From Pyropia haitanensis (Eukaryota; Rhodophyta; Bangiophyceae; Bangiales; Bangiaceae), in the NCBI GenBank assembly GCA_008729055.1, contig SDUX01000003.1, positions 1,302,001 through 1,366,000 of the forward strand: DNA of 64,000 nucleotides. The letters run 5' to 3'. The translations under genes were made by a program, and so were the position numbers. How positions within the stretch are numbered: the stretch's first letter is position 1; each line of letters opens with the position of its first letter. Below the pieces are notes generated by a model that saw nothing but the letters and a program-made list of their open reading frames with translations, did no database searches and had not been told where the DNA came from. Shown piece after piece: positions 1 to 9,045 of the stretch.

Positions 1-1
1 C

Positions 2-439
2 GCCACAGGCCTCGCTGTCAACCCCGAGATTGCGGCGCTGGGCGACTACGACAACACCATTTGTCACCTCAAGTTTGCCAACGGCTGCATCGGGACGATT
101 GACAACTCCCGTGCTACCCCATATGGCTATGACCAAAAAGCAGAGTTCTTTGGCACCTCGGGCGCGATTACGGTCAACAACAACTTCCCCAACACGGCTA
201 CCTACGCCGACCGTACCGGGTGCCACACAGACCTGCCGGTCTACTTCTTCATGCAACGCTTTGCGTCTGCGTTTTTAATGGAGATGATTGCGTTCATCGA
301 CTGCATTGTGCAGGACACGCCAGTGCCGTGCACGGGCAACGACGGCCGCATCCCAGTGGTGTATGCCATGGCGGCGACCAAGAGCATCAAGGAGAACCGG
401 CCGGTGCGCATCTCGGAGATTGACCCGTCGCTGGGTTAG
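2..439 (+). CDS. Gfo/Idh/MocA-family (inositol 2-dehydrogenase-like) oxidoreductase, C-terminal part
   Basis: An open frame enters from the left edge and ends at TAG 437-439, giving 145 residues. The sequence has the C-terminal alpha/beta domain of Gfo/Idh/MocA dehydrogenases: a strand-rich stretch reading LKFANGCIGTIDNSR, then a GYDQKAEFFGTSGAI segment typical of the inositol 2-dehydrogenase (IolG-like) branch, a helix ending in AFIDCIVQD, and the closing AATKSIKENRPVRISEI. These enzymes oxidise inositols or sugars with NAD(P); the Rossmann domain must lie upstream of the window. The start is missing, so targeting cannot be judged. Family assignment is good. The exact substrate is inferred only from likeness to inositol dehydrogenases. 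Confidence 0.85.
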   Translation, partial: ATGLAVNPEIAALGDYDNTICHLKFANGCIGTIDNSRATPYGYDQKAEFFGTSGAITVNNNFPNTATYADRTGCHTDLPVYFFMQRFASAFLMEMIAFIDCIVQDTPVPCTGNDGRIPVVYAMAATKSIKENRPVRISEIDPSLG

Positions 440-1163
440 ACCGTGTGCGTGGCCCCGCGACTTTACTGGCCTGAAGATGTCGACTCAATGCATTGCACTC
501 TTGTCTTCGAGACTGCATGCGCTGCGTTGCCACGTCTCATGTGAACCTGCCCGTGATGAGCAGCGTGGGGAGAGCACGTATGTATTGTTGGTCCCGTATC
601 GTAATGGCGGGCTGCGCAGCGCAGCAAGTTGCGTGTTTGTCCGTGTTCGTCAATATGCCTGTTGCCCTCTCACCCGTTAGCCACTGTTGTTGTATCTCTT
701 TGGCGCGTGGTGTGGCGAGAGAACCGTGTTGTGTGTTTGTACGTCGTTGAAGTCGCCACACGACTATACCCACGTACGTGACACGCTGCAACCGTCTCAG
801 AACAGTACGTGTGCGTTCTGCAGCGCGGCCCACCACGGGACAATCCCACAGGTGTCCGAATCAGAATTGGTGGGCAGTCCCTCTGCGCGTCGGCTGCATG
901 AGAGAATGGGGATGCAAGCGCGCCATGGCGCCAGAAGAGCCCTACTTTCGTAGCTTCCGGCGGGGAGCAAACCTATAATGCGGGCGAACATGACGGTGGC
1001 AATAACGCCAGGCCACAGAGGGAGCGGCTGACTGCCTACGGCGTGGCGCCAGCAGCCACCATGCGCCCAAAAGGCGCCGTACCAGGCGCGCCGGCCACGT
1101 CCATCTGTTGCTCCCCCTTTCGTGACGCGAACCCCTCTTCTCCCCCTGCTCCCAGCCCCCAAT
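440..1163. other. Intergenic, convergent
   Basis: This 0.7 kb lies between the stops of the oxidoreductase (+) and the GST-like gene (-). The first part is T-rich for this genome and is probably 3' untranslated sequence. Overlapping open frames here have no recognisable motif. I see no RNA gene or repeat. Confidence 0.5.
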
Positions 1164-1355
1164 TCACCACCACCACCACCAGCCGTCCACCCACGCGTCC
1201 TGCACCGCCGGCACAGACCGCGCCCAGGCCGCGTACGCCGCCACCGCTGGCCAGCGGGGCCCCAGCCCGACCGCCTCGTCCAGGCGCAACACAAATGGCA
1301 CGGCCGCCGCGTCGGCGGCCGACCAGGCAGCGCCAACCAGCGGGCCGCCGCCGCC

Positions 1356-1411
<56 letters not shown>

Positions 1412-1695
1412 CGGCGTCGCCGCGGCTGCGCAGCGCCGCATCGGCCCAGTCAAGCTCAGCGGCGAGCGCGGGCAACACGTGGCCGCCGCCGGCGCCCCCG
1501 CCCCCCCGCCGCCGTCGCGCACCCCCGCCCAAGGCGCCGCCCTCCACCGCCGCCCGGCCCGCTGGCGCCAGCCGCCCATCCACCCATTCCCGCCACCGGT
1601 CCGCAGCGGCGGTGGCCGCGGCGTCGGCGCCGGCGCCCGCGCCGTGGGTGGTGCGCAGATAGGTGAGGATCTCTTGGGAGCCCGCCACGACCATG

Positions 1696-1727
<32 letters not shown>

Positions 1728-2150
1728 TGCCGCCGCCTTTGCAGTCGCCTCGGTTGGGGGGGGGGGGTACACCAGCAGCACAGGCACGGTGCCTGCGGGA
1801 TGGAGGGCCGTGAACCAGGAGGGCTTGCCGCCCGCCCCGTAGAGAGAAATGGGGGTGGCCGTGTAGGGCAGGCCCGCGGCGGCGAGCGCCAGGCCCGCCC
1901 GCTGCGCGTATGGGCACGGGGCAGCGGTGAGGAGCTGCAAGACCGACCCGGCGGGCGTCGGGCGGGAGGTGGGGGGGGGAATGCCCGCGCGGCTGCCACC
2001 GGCGCTGCCGCCGCGCCCGCCGCCACCGCCGCCGCCGGGACGGGCCATCTGGGGGGGAGGGCGCGCGCGCGCCGGCCGCCGCCGCCAGTGGCAGAGGGGG
2101 ACGGCCGGCGGGTGGAGAGGGGCAGCGACGAGCGACGGGATGAATGCCAT
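1164..2150 (-). CDS. Glutathione S-transferase-like protein with poly-Gly insertion
   Basis: From ATG at 2150 this reads 328 residues. After a Pro/Arg/Gly-rich leader comes a thioredoxin-fold GST N-domain: SVLQLLTAAPCPYAQRAGLA (CPYA, a Cys-type active site as in omega/DHAR-like GSTs), then GGKPSWFTALHPAGTVPVLL with the cis-Pro TVPVL, and GSQEILTYLRTTHG, which matches the (E/Q)S-x-x-I glutathione-binding turn. The C-terminal helical domain is recognisable in AADAAAVPFVLRLDEAVGLG. It is interrupted by an Ala run and by a poly-Gly tract encoded by a (CCG)n microsatellite near 1366-1412. The protein ends in five consecutive Trp before TGA. A second in-frame ATG at 2048 is an equally possible start, and the leader could be a targeting peptide. 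The Cys motif suggests glutathione-dependent reduction or dehydroascorbate reduction, but that is inference. Confidence 0.75.
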
Positions 2151-2894
2151 TGGCGCAGGGAGGCCGCCGCGACGGGCTTGCCGCGGAGAGGGGGTGGATG
2201 CACAGGTAGCCACCACTACAACCGGCAAACAGGATGTGTGGGTAGAGGCAGAGAGGCCGCGGGCTAAAACACGCGGCAGCGGCGCCGGCGGGCGACGTCA
2301 CAGCCACCAAGGTGGACGACCTGCGGCTCTTGCTGCCCCTGCTCAGCGCCTAGTGGTCGAGTGCCGCCACACGTTCAGTGCTTTCATGACCGCTGTGCTC
2401 CCCGTCTACTGTGAACACAGAGGGCAGGAAAGGTATGGTCAGCGACTCCCGTGTCGAGCGTGGAGATCAAGCAGGCAGACGTCTCCTTCCTACGATGGCC
2501 TCCGTTTCTGGTTCCGCAGCGTCTCGCGAGCCCATTCAGCCGTGATGGTCCCTGACTTGTCCTGAATTTGGGAGTACCTCGCGTGGAAGACTTGTATCCA
2601 CGGTACTGGATTGGCCGGATAGGACAGACTGTCTTGCTGGCCTCCCGGATGAGTGGTCTAGAGAGCAAGTCAGAATTCCTCTCGGATACGGCCGGACCAG
2701 TCCTTTCGATGCCGGATAATTTTGACCAATCGTGCGGTGCGACCCCACGGTCGGCGTCGGTAGGCTCGTGACGTCGTGCCCATCGCCTGCCTTGCCGGCA
2801 TCCCCGCCGGCGTCCTCGCCGGCTCATCCCACCCACCTATCCCGTACGTGCACTGTTTACGTTGTGGTTGTCGCTGCTGCTGCTTGTGGCAGCC
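2151..2894. promoter_or_regulatory. Divergent intergenic/promoter region between GST-like gene and eL15
   Basis: This 0.74 kb separates two divergently transcribed genes and must hold both promoters. It is less GC-rich than the flanking coding sequence. A pyrimidine-rich stretch (ctatcccgtacgtgcactgtttacg) lies about 60 bases before the eL15 ATG. I cannot identify a TATA box with confidence. Confidence 0.4.
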
Positions 2895-3509
2895 ATGGGT
2901 GCGTACAAGTACCTTGAGGAGCTGTGGCGCAAAAAGCAGAGTGACGTGCTGCGCTTCCTCCTCCGCGTTCGGGCCTGGGAGTTCCGCCACCTGCCGGCCA
3001 TCCACCGCGCGACGCGGCCGTCGCGGCCGGACAAGGCGCGGCGCCTGGGATACAAGGCGAAGCAGGGCTTTGTGATTTACCGTGTGCGTGTTCGCCGCGG
3101 TGGCCGCAAGCGGCCTGTGTCCAAGGGCATCCAGTATGGTAAGCCCAAGCACCAGGGTATCACGCAGCTGAAGTTCCAGCGCAACAAGCGCTCGGTGGCG
3201 GAGGAGCGCGCTGGGCGGCGGTGCGGCAACATGCGGGTGCTCAACTCGTACTGGGTCAACCACGATTCGGTCTACAAGTACTACGAGGTCATCCTGGTGG
3301 ATCCGTCGCACAAGGCCATCCGTCGGGACCCGAGCATCAACTGGATTACGCGTCCAGTGATGAAGCACCGCGAGCGCCGCGGTCTGACTGGCGCTGGCCG
3401 TCACGGCCGTGGCCTGATGCGCAAGGGGCATGGCGTTTCCAAGATGCGTCCATCCATCCGGGGTGTGTGGAAGAAGAACAACACGCTGTCGCTCAAGCGC
3501 TATCGTTGA
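2895..3509 (+). CDS. RPL15: 60S ribosomal protein eL15 (RPL15)
   Basis: The 204-residue product starts [20 protein letters not shown], the near-invariant N-terminus of eL15. It continues with [72 protein letters not shown] and the basic C-terminus ending SLKRYR. Length and order match the eukaryotic family along its whole span. The upstream in-frame codons from 2862 ([10 protein letters not shown]) are not part of eL15. The ATG at 2895 sits in a good context (cagccATGG) and is chosen. The gene is uninterrupted, so this ribosomal protein gene has no coding intron. It acts in the large cytosolic ribosomal subunit, where eL15 packs against rRNA. Confidence 0.97.
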   Translation: MGAYKYLEELWRKKQSDVLRFLLRVRAWEFRHLPAIHRATRPSRPDKARRLGYKAKQGFVIYRVRVRRGGRKRPVSKGIQYGKPKHQGITQLKFQRNKRSVAEERAGRRCGNMRVLNSYWVNHDSVYKYYEVILVDPSHKAIRRDPSINWITRPVMKHRERRGLTGAGRHGRGLMRKGHGVSKMRPSIRGVWKKNNTLSLKRYR

Positions 3510-4809
3510 TGGGTGGCGGTGCTGGGGTCAGAGGGACACGAGCAGCCCGGGTGTCCCTTGGTGGGACATTCCTCCTGCACTGGTCTCGGTGTGTTCTATG
3601 GTGGTGGTGTATGGTCGGGCCTTGCTTGCGAGGCAGCGCGGATCTTGTGGTAGGTCCGTTTTGTGCTCTGGTATCTCGGCTTGTGGGTGGCTGGTGCGGC
3701 ACTAGAAGAATATGGCTTTCATGGACACCCCTCGGCATGTGCTTGACGAGCGGCAGTACTGTCGCGTGCTTTTCGCGCCTGTGCTGTGCGGTCCCGATTG
3801 TGTGTGCGTTGTCATTGTAGCTTTGCTAGCACCGCTTTGTATGCACCGCTGGCGACTGCACATCATTGGGCGTGGTGACCTCAGACGGTGTTCCTTCCGC
3901 TCTTGCTTTCTTCTTTCAGTCCCAGGGACGCGCGCATCCGGCGGCGGCGACGAACATGCAGCGCTGCTGCGCCCAGCACATCCGCGAAGAGGCTAATGAC
4001 TGCCTACGTTGAGTACATTGGCGCGTCGGACGGAGGCGCCACGTGCACGGCAGTTGCCGGCTTGGGCTCTTTGGAGTTGAGCGTGGGTTGCACCCCTGTG
4101 GAGCAGCAGTCGGCTCCGCTAGCTGGGACGGTGCCCGCGCCTCGATGGACCCGGCAGTCAGCTGTTGATGTGGCTCTGGCTGCGTACACTTGCTGGAGGC
4201 CGCCGCAGAGCTCCCTGAGCTCTGGGATATCAGCCCCCCCTAGTTGAACGGAGCCGTGCGCTAACCTCACCGAATGAGCCCTGTGCTGCGCCTGCGCTGC
4301 GCTTGTCCCGATGCCCCGCATCACCTGGGAACATCCACGACAACTTCTGTCCCTGGGCCTTGCCTCTGAGTTTGGCTGTTTCTGAACTGTGTACCAGGCC
4401 TCGGCTCTTCATCGTGCTCCCGGGCTGAATGTTTTCTGCAGCAGCGCATCTGCACGCAGTGACCCACCGGGCGCCGCCTTGGCACCACAATGAGACCACG
4501 TCACGGCCACAGTTGAGAAGAAGTCGGGCTGCTATCGCGCTTCCAGTCTACGAGAAAAAGAGAGGGAAAGAGTAAACAATACATCAAACAGATTGTGCCA
4601 GGCGCGTCTTCCGCTCAAATGACCCGCAACAAGACACCCAATCCGCCACCCCACACGCCAACGCGGGCCGTACCGCCGGCGCAGCACGCCGTCAGTGTGG
4701 CTCGCGCACCCAGCAGCCGGCGTGTGATGACGCCAAGAGCCGCACGCGTCTGCTCCCCCTCACCAGCAGTGGGGTCCACCCGTCGGCCAGCCCCCCCATT
4801 GCGGCACGT
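3510..4809. other. Intergenic, convergent (1.3 kb)
   Basis: This stretch lies between the stops of eL15 (+) and the TF-x-RRKK motif protein (-). It is T/G-rich just after eL15, consistent with a 3' UTR. Short open frames show no domain, and I find no tRNA or repeat. Confidence 0.45.
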
Positions 4810-5508
4810 CTAGGCTTTGTTCTTGCGACGCATAAACGTCATTCCACCCTTCTTGGGCAGCCTGGACTCTCTCGGCGACTCTTCACTCGACCCCGCCGCC
4901 GCCGGTCCCTCCGACGGCTTCTTCCGCCGCATAATAAAGGTGCCGAGCTTGGGCGCCCCCCGCGCGGCCACATCACTGAACTTGTTCTCCCCCTCGCCGG
5001 CGACCGGGGCGCCCTTTGCTGCCGCCAGGTTCTTACGTACCAAAAAAGTACGGCTCTGCGCCTTGAGTGCCTCCGTCGGCGCCGCCTCCTCGTCGGTCGA
5101 CGACTCCAGGTCGTCGACCTCGGCCTCCTCCGCCATGTCGTCAAAGCTCAGGCCGTCGTGGTCGGCCAGTTGCTCCCCCGTCTCGCACATCTCCTTGGCC
5201 GTCTCCTCATCCGAGTCGACTATCTTGCCGTCAATAAACGCGTTGTAGTCGTCGTCACCGCCGCCGCTGTAGCGCGCCGACTTGGCCGCCTCCTTCAGCC
5301 GCTTCACCTCCTCCTTGGCCTTGAGCTTGGCCGCCTCCTCCCCCGACGCCCACTCCTTGGCCACATCGGTGGTCGGCACCGCGCCTTTACCCTTGCCGAT
5401 AAAAGTGGCGCCGCCCTTGGGGCGGGAGAACTTGGGGCGCGGCGGCGGCACGTTGCCGCTCGCCACGTTTCGGTCAGGGAAGCTGTCCGATGAGGGCGAC
5501 GACGCCAT
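4810..5508 (-). CDS. Unknown charged protein with four TF-hydrophobic-x-RKK motifs
   Basis: From ATG at 5508 this reads 232 residues (MASSPSSDSFPDRNVASGNV at the start). I do not recognise a family. Visible features are a Lys/Glu/Ala-rich stretch that could be helical or coiled coil (KLKAKEEVKRLKEAAKSARY), an acidic centre (DDDYNAFIDGKIVDSDEETA, later EAEVDDLESSTDEE), and a motif occurring four times: ATFIGKGKG, RTFLVRKN, GTFIMRRKK and MTFMRRKNK. The last sits at the extreme C-terminus (GGMTFMRRKNKA). Repeated basic motifs separated by acidic linkers suggest a nucleic-acid or histone-type binding protein, but that is inference only. The balanced composition compared with its surroundings supports a real gene. 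An open frame extends upstream of the ATG without another ATG. Confidence 0.65.
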   Translation of the reverse strand: MASSPSSDSFPDRNVASGNVPPPRPKFSRPKGGATFIGKGKGAVPTTDVAKEWASGEEAAKLKAKEEVKRLKEAAKSARYSGGGDDDYNAFIDGKIVDSDEETAKEMCETGEQLADHDGLSFDDMAEEAEVDDLESSTDEEAAPTEALKAQSRTFLVRKNLAAAKGAPVAGEGENKFSDVAARGAPKLGTFIMRRKKPSEGPAAAGSSEESPRESRLPKKGGMTFMRRKNKA

Positions 5509-7335
5509 GCTGGAGGCGCTCGGGCAGAGCAGCGCCCCGTAGTGGATCCGGGCCCAGCCCGAAGCGGTCGTCCCTACCCCACCTACAGGCGCGGCCACCT
5601 CACGCCGGCGGCCCGCCAGACGCGGGCGGCGGATGCCCCCTCGGCGGGGACAGACCAGGGGGAGAACGCTGGCCGGGGGCAGACCAGGGCAGTCCAGTCA
5701 CTCACACCAGTAGTAGCCTATGGCGTTGATGGTTGGGGGTCTACCGATGACGACGGAGCGTGGGGGATAACGGCACCCTCGGCCGATGTGACACGACCCC
5801 GACGCCAGCGTCGATGCCCACGGCGTGGCGACAACACCACCGACCGTCCCCCTACGCCAGGCAACCGCCTGTGCAGCCCCGTTCGGCGACGCCCAGAGGC
5901 TCGAATGGGGGGGTGGTGTTGTTGGCGCCGGCACTCCACCCTGACGAGCGGCTTGAAGAGCGGGCATTCCCCGGGCGGCAACGGGGGGGGATTGTCCAAG
6001 AGGTGCGCCGTCCGGGAATCAGGTCGGGAGCGAACCGCCCCTCCCCATCTCACCTGTCCCCCGCTACCCCGCCCGTCCCCCCTCCCCCCAACTCCCTCCC
6101 CGCAGCTCCCCCTGGTCTTGCTGCCGCAAGAGGATGTGAGGACAACGGACAAGGACGCAGCACAGCAGGAGGAGGGTCCCGCTGCGTCATCGCCGGGACG
6201 GTTCTCTGAGTGGAAAGCCAAGGGATGGGTGGGAAAAGGAAAGAGCACTCAAAACGAACCGCGCTCCGGCTGGTGTGCAGGTACAGGCAGGAGGGGCCCC
6301 AGGGTCGGAGAGCGCCACGTGGGCTTGGTCACGAGGGCGCCCACGAGGAGTACTTTTCGTCCCCCCACACCAAAAAGGGGGGGGGGACAACGAGAAGCAA
6401 CAATGGGGAGAGGATGCGGCGCGGCGCGGCAGGGCTTGCGTCCGGCAAACGCTGCCGTCGCAGCGTGACGTGACAGACCCCCCCGCGCCGGCCAAGCCGG
6501 AAAAGGAGGGGGATCAAGCAAACGCAGGAAGACCACGCCCGACCTGGCCGTCAACGCCGTGACGAGTAGCGGCAGGACGGCGTCCCGCTCATGAGCGCAG
6601 GCCCGGGCAGAGGACGAGCATGCAAACGTTCGGCAGACAGCGATAGGTGGCCGCAGGGGGCAGAAAAATATTTTTCCGACCGCCCCGGTGGGGGAGTTCC
6701 CCGCGTGGCCAACGGCGGTGCTCGTAACGCGGAGAGCGGCGACCACCGGCCTGTGGTGTGCACGGGCCGGCAGTAGCAGCGCTCCTGATCCCCGCTGACG
6801 CCGCCCCAACCACACCCCGGCAGTCCCGGTGCAGATCCTGGCAGTCTTCCCTCGTGTGTCCTCGTGTGCCGGTGTGTCGTCCGCCTTTTGGTACTTATCG
6901 CAGTACCTACTGGGAATACCCTGTACCGGCTAAACAACTCTGTGACATGTACGACTTGACGGATTATTTAGTGTGGTTCCACTCCGATCCGCGACACGAT
7001 CGGGCCGCGCGTGGCTCGCGCACGAAAATCTGTGCCCCGCCGCCGACCGCTGCAGCACCGCCGTTGGTGCCGTCTCGCGGACGGACGCAGCTCGCTCGGC
7101 AGCAGGCGTGGGGGAGGGGGGCACGCGCGCCCGCCGCCGTCGTGCCGCCACGGTCTGACCCTGCTGCCCTTGTGCCGCCCTCGCCGAATCCCACCCCGGG
7201 TCTCTTTCCATTGGGGCGACCCGCGCCTTTCCCCGCTGCCTCGCCAAGGCGCGCCCCCTCCCTTGCTGCCCGTTCCGCCTTCGCCGTCACGGCGTCGACC
7301 AGATCCTCTGCCGCGCCGCGCCCGTGGCCGCCAAG
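5509..7335. promoter_or_regulatory. Divergent intergenic region (1.8 kb) with an A/T palindrome
   Basis: The region lies between the TF-x-RRKK motif gene (-) and the GDT1-family gene (+). I see no domain in the open frames it contains. It includes a perfect 14-base A/T palindrome, gaaaaatatttttc, at 6663-6676. Nearer the GDT1 start, 6880-6975 is less GC-rich (ggattatttagtgtgg) and is a plausible promoter. Confidence 0.4.
6663..6676. repeat. 14-bp perfect A/T palindrome
   Basis: The sequence gaaaaatatttttc is its own reverse complement and stands out in very GC-rich DNA. It lies in the intergenic region about 660 bases before the GDT1-family ATG. It could be a protein-binding site or a chance sequence. 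Confidence 0.5.
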
Positions 7336-8639
7336 ATGATCGCCTTTGTCGCCCCCGCCGTTGGCGCCGCCGCGCTCCGCGGCGCACCCCACTCGGCGCG
7401 CTTGCCCTTCCCGCGGCGGGCGCGCCGGGCCGCCATCGCGGCGGTGCCGCCGTCGCCGCCGCCGTCGGTGCGGTCCGCGTGGCGTGTGCCGCGCGCGGTT
7501 GCGTCCGCCACCCCCGGGTCGTCGTCGCCGCCCGCCGCCGACGGCAGTGGCGGCTTCCCCGCGTCGTCCCCCCCCCCGCGGCAGGGCCGGTCGCCGCCCC
7601 CCCGGCGGCGGTCGGTGTGCCGGCGGTGGCCGGGGTGGCCCGCCCGTTTTGGTCTGCCCCCGCCGCTCGCGCGCGCGCGTCGGTCGCGTCGGTCGCACGG
7701 CGGGCGCTGCGGGCGGCGACGCTCGCCGCGTCGACGGTGCGGCGGGTACGGCTGCGGCATGGCGCGGCGATGCGGCTGGCACGCATGGCCCCGACGGTGG
7801 CGATAGCGGTGGTGGGGATGCTCGCCTCGCGCTCGTTTGTGCCCGTGGCGGTGGGGAAGCTTGCGACCGTTGCCGTCCCGGCGGTGCCGGTGGTGCCGGC
7901 GGGCACCGCCACGGCTGCCGCCACTGGCGGCAGCGGCCTGGTCAAGGCGTTTGCCGAGTCGTTTGGCGTGGTGTTTCTGTCAGAGTTTGGGGACAAGAGC
8001 ATGTTTGCGACCGCCCTCATGGCCATGAAACATTCCCCGACCATGGTGTTTACGGGCGCCCTGTTGGCGCTCACCGCCATGACGCTCATTGCGTGCTGCC
8101 TGGGACAGGTCATGCACCTGCTGCCGCCAGTGGTGACCCACTACTTTTCCGTCGCCCTGTTTGTGGTGTTTGGCGCCCAGATGATAATCCAGTCCCGCTC
8201 GCTGTCATCCACCCCTGGGGGTGACGCGGGCCTGCCGGCGGTGGCCACGGCGGGCAGTGCCGCGACCGGCTCGTCGCCGGCAGCGCCCGTGGCGGGCGGG
8301 GAGCGGGCGGGGGCAGAGGAGCTGGTCGCGTCGCTGGATGTTAAGGGGGACACCGAGTCCAAGGCGTCGGTGCTGCTCAAGATTGTGAGCCTCATCTTTG
8401 TCGCCGAGTGGTGTGACCGCAGCATGCTGGCCACGATGGCGCTCGCCGCGAGCGGCAACGCGGTGGCGGTCATTGGGGGGGCCACGGCCGCCAACGTGCT
8501 CTGCTCGGGCATGGCGGTGGTGGCGGCGGTGGCGGTGGCGTCCAAGATCTCGGAGCAGATGGTGGCGCTCGTCAGCGGCATCCTCTTTGAGGTGTTTGCG
8601 GTGTTCACGCTCATCGAGGGACCGGAGAGCCTGGACTGA
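7336..8639 (+). CDS. GDT1/UPF0016-family cation (Mn2+/Ca2+) transporter, probably plastid; frame break in a C run
   Basis: The C-terminal part is clearly GDT1/UPF0016: two repeats of about three membrane helices, each with the family's acidic motif. Repeat 1 reads VVFLSEFGDKSMFATALMAM; repeat 2 reads IFVAEWCDRSMLATMALAAS. A variable Ala/Gly/Ser loop separates them, and the protein ends IEGPESLD. Plant plastid members (PAM71/CCHA1) move Mn2+ or Ca2+. The ATG at 7336 (gccaagATGATCGCC) opens a different frame encoding a transit-peptide-like leader (MIAFVAPAVGAAALRG, Ala/Arg/Ser-rich, no acids). That frame meets a 10-C run at 7568-7577, and one extra C there would join it to the transporter frame. 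Without the join, the transporter frame is open from 7011 but has no leader-like N-terminus. In repeat 2 the usual Gly of ExGD is Cys (tgt for ggt). Confidence 0.85.
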
Positions 8640-9045
8640 TCGGGGGGCGAGGGGGGTTCCCTGTTTTGGGGGGTTTAGGAGCTTGGAAACGGCCACGCAA
8701 CATTGGGATCGTCGAGACGAGGACGACGGCAGCTGCCGTGCGTTCTGTGGTCTGCGCCATGGCTGCCGCTGGCTGCCGTCGCTTCTCAAGCTTGCAGAGC
8801 GACACTGGTGCCGCCGCGCCACCCGCCAGCATCACGCAGGCACGCTCGTGACACCCGCCATCATCAGGGAGGCACGTTCACGCACATTTGTACACACAAG
8901 ACGCACACCACAGGACGAGCGCAAAGGCCAGCCCGACGGCCGCGCGGGGCGCCGCGACAAACCCCAACGAACGAACAGAAAAACACGCCATGTGAAACAC
9001 GACACAACCCGTTCAGGCGTAGCCACCGTCCGACCCGCCGCCCCC
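8640..9045. other. Intergenic, convergent (0.4 kb)
   Basis: Short spacer between the stops of the transporter (+) and the ARID gene (-). It has AC-rich stretches around 8870-9000 but no gene or clear repeat. It presumably carries both 3' ends. Confidence 0.5.

Noticed and set aside
2862..2894. Hydrophobic N-terminal extension ([10 protein letters not shown]) upstream of eL15
   Set aside because: eL15 begins at [11 protein letters not shown] in all eukaryotes. The extension is untranslated leader sequence that happens to be open.
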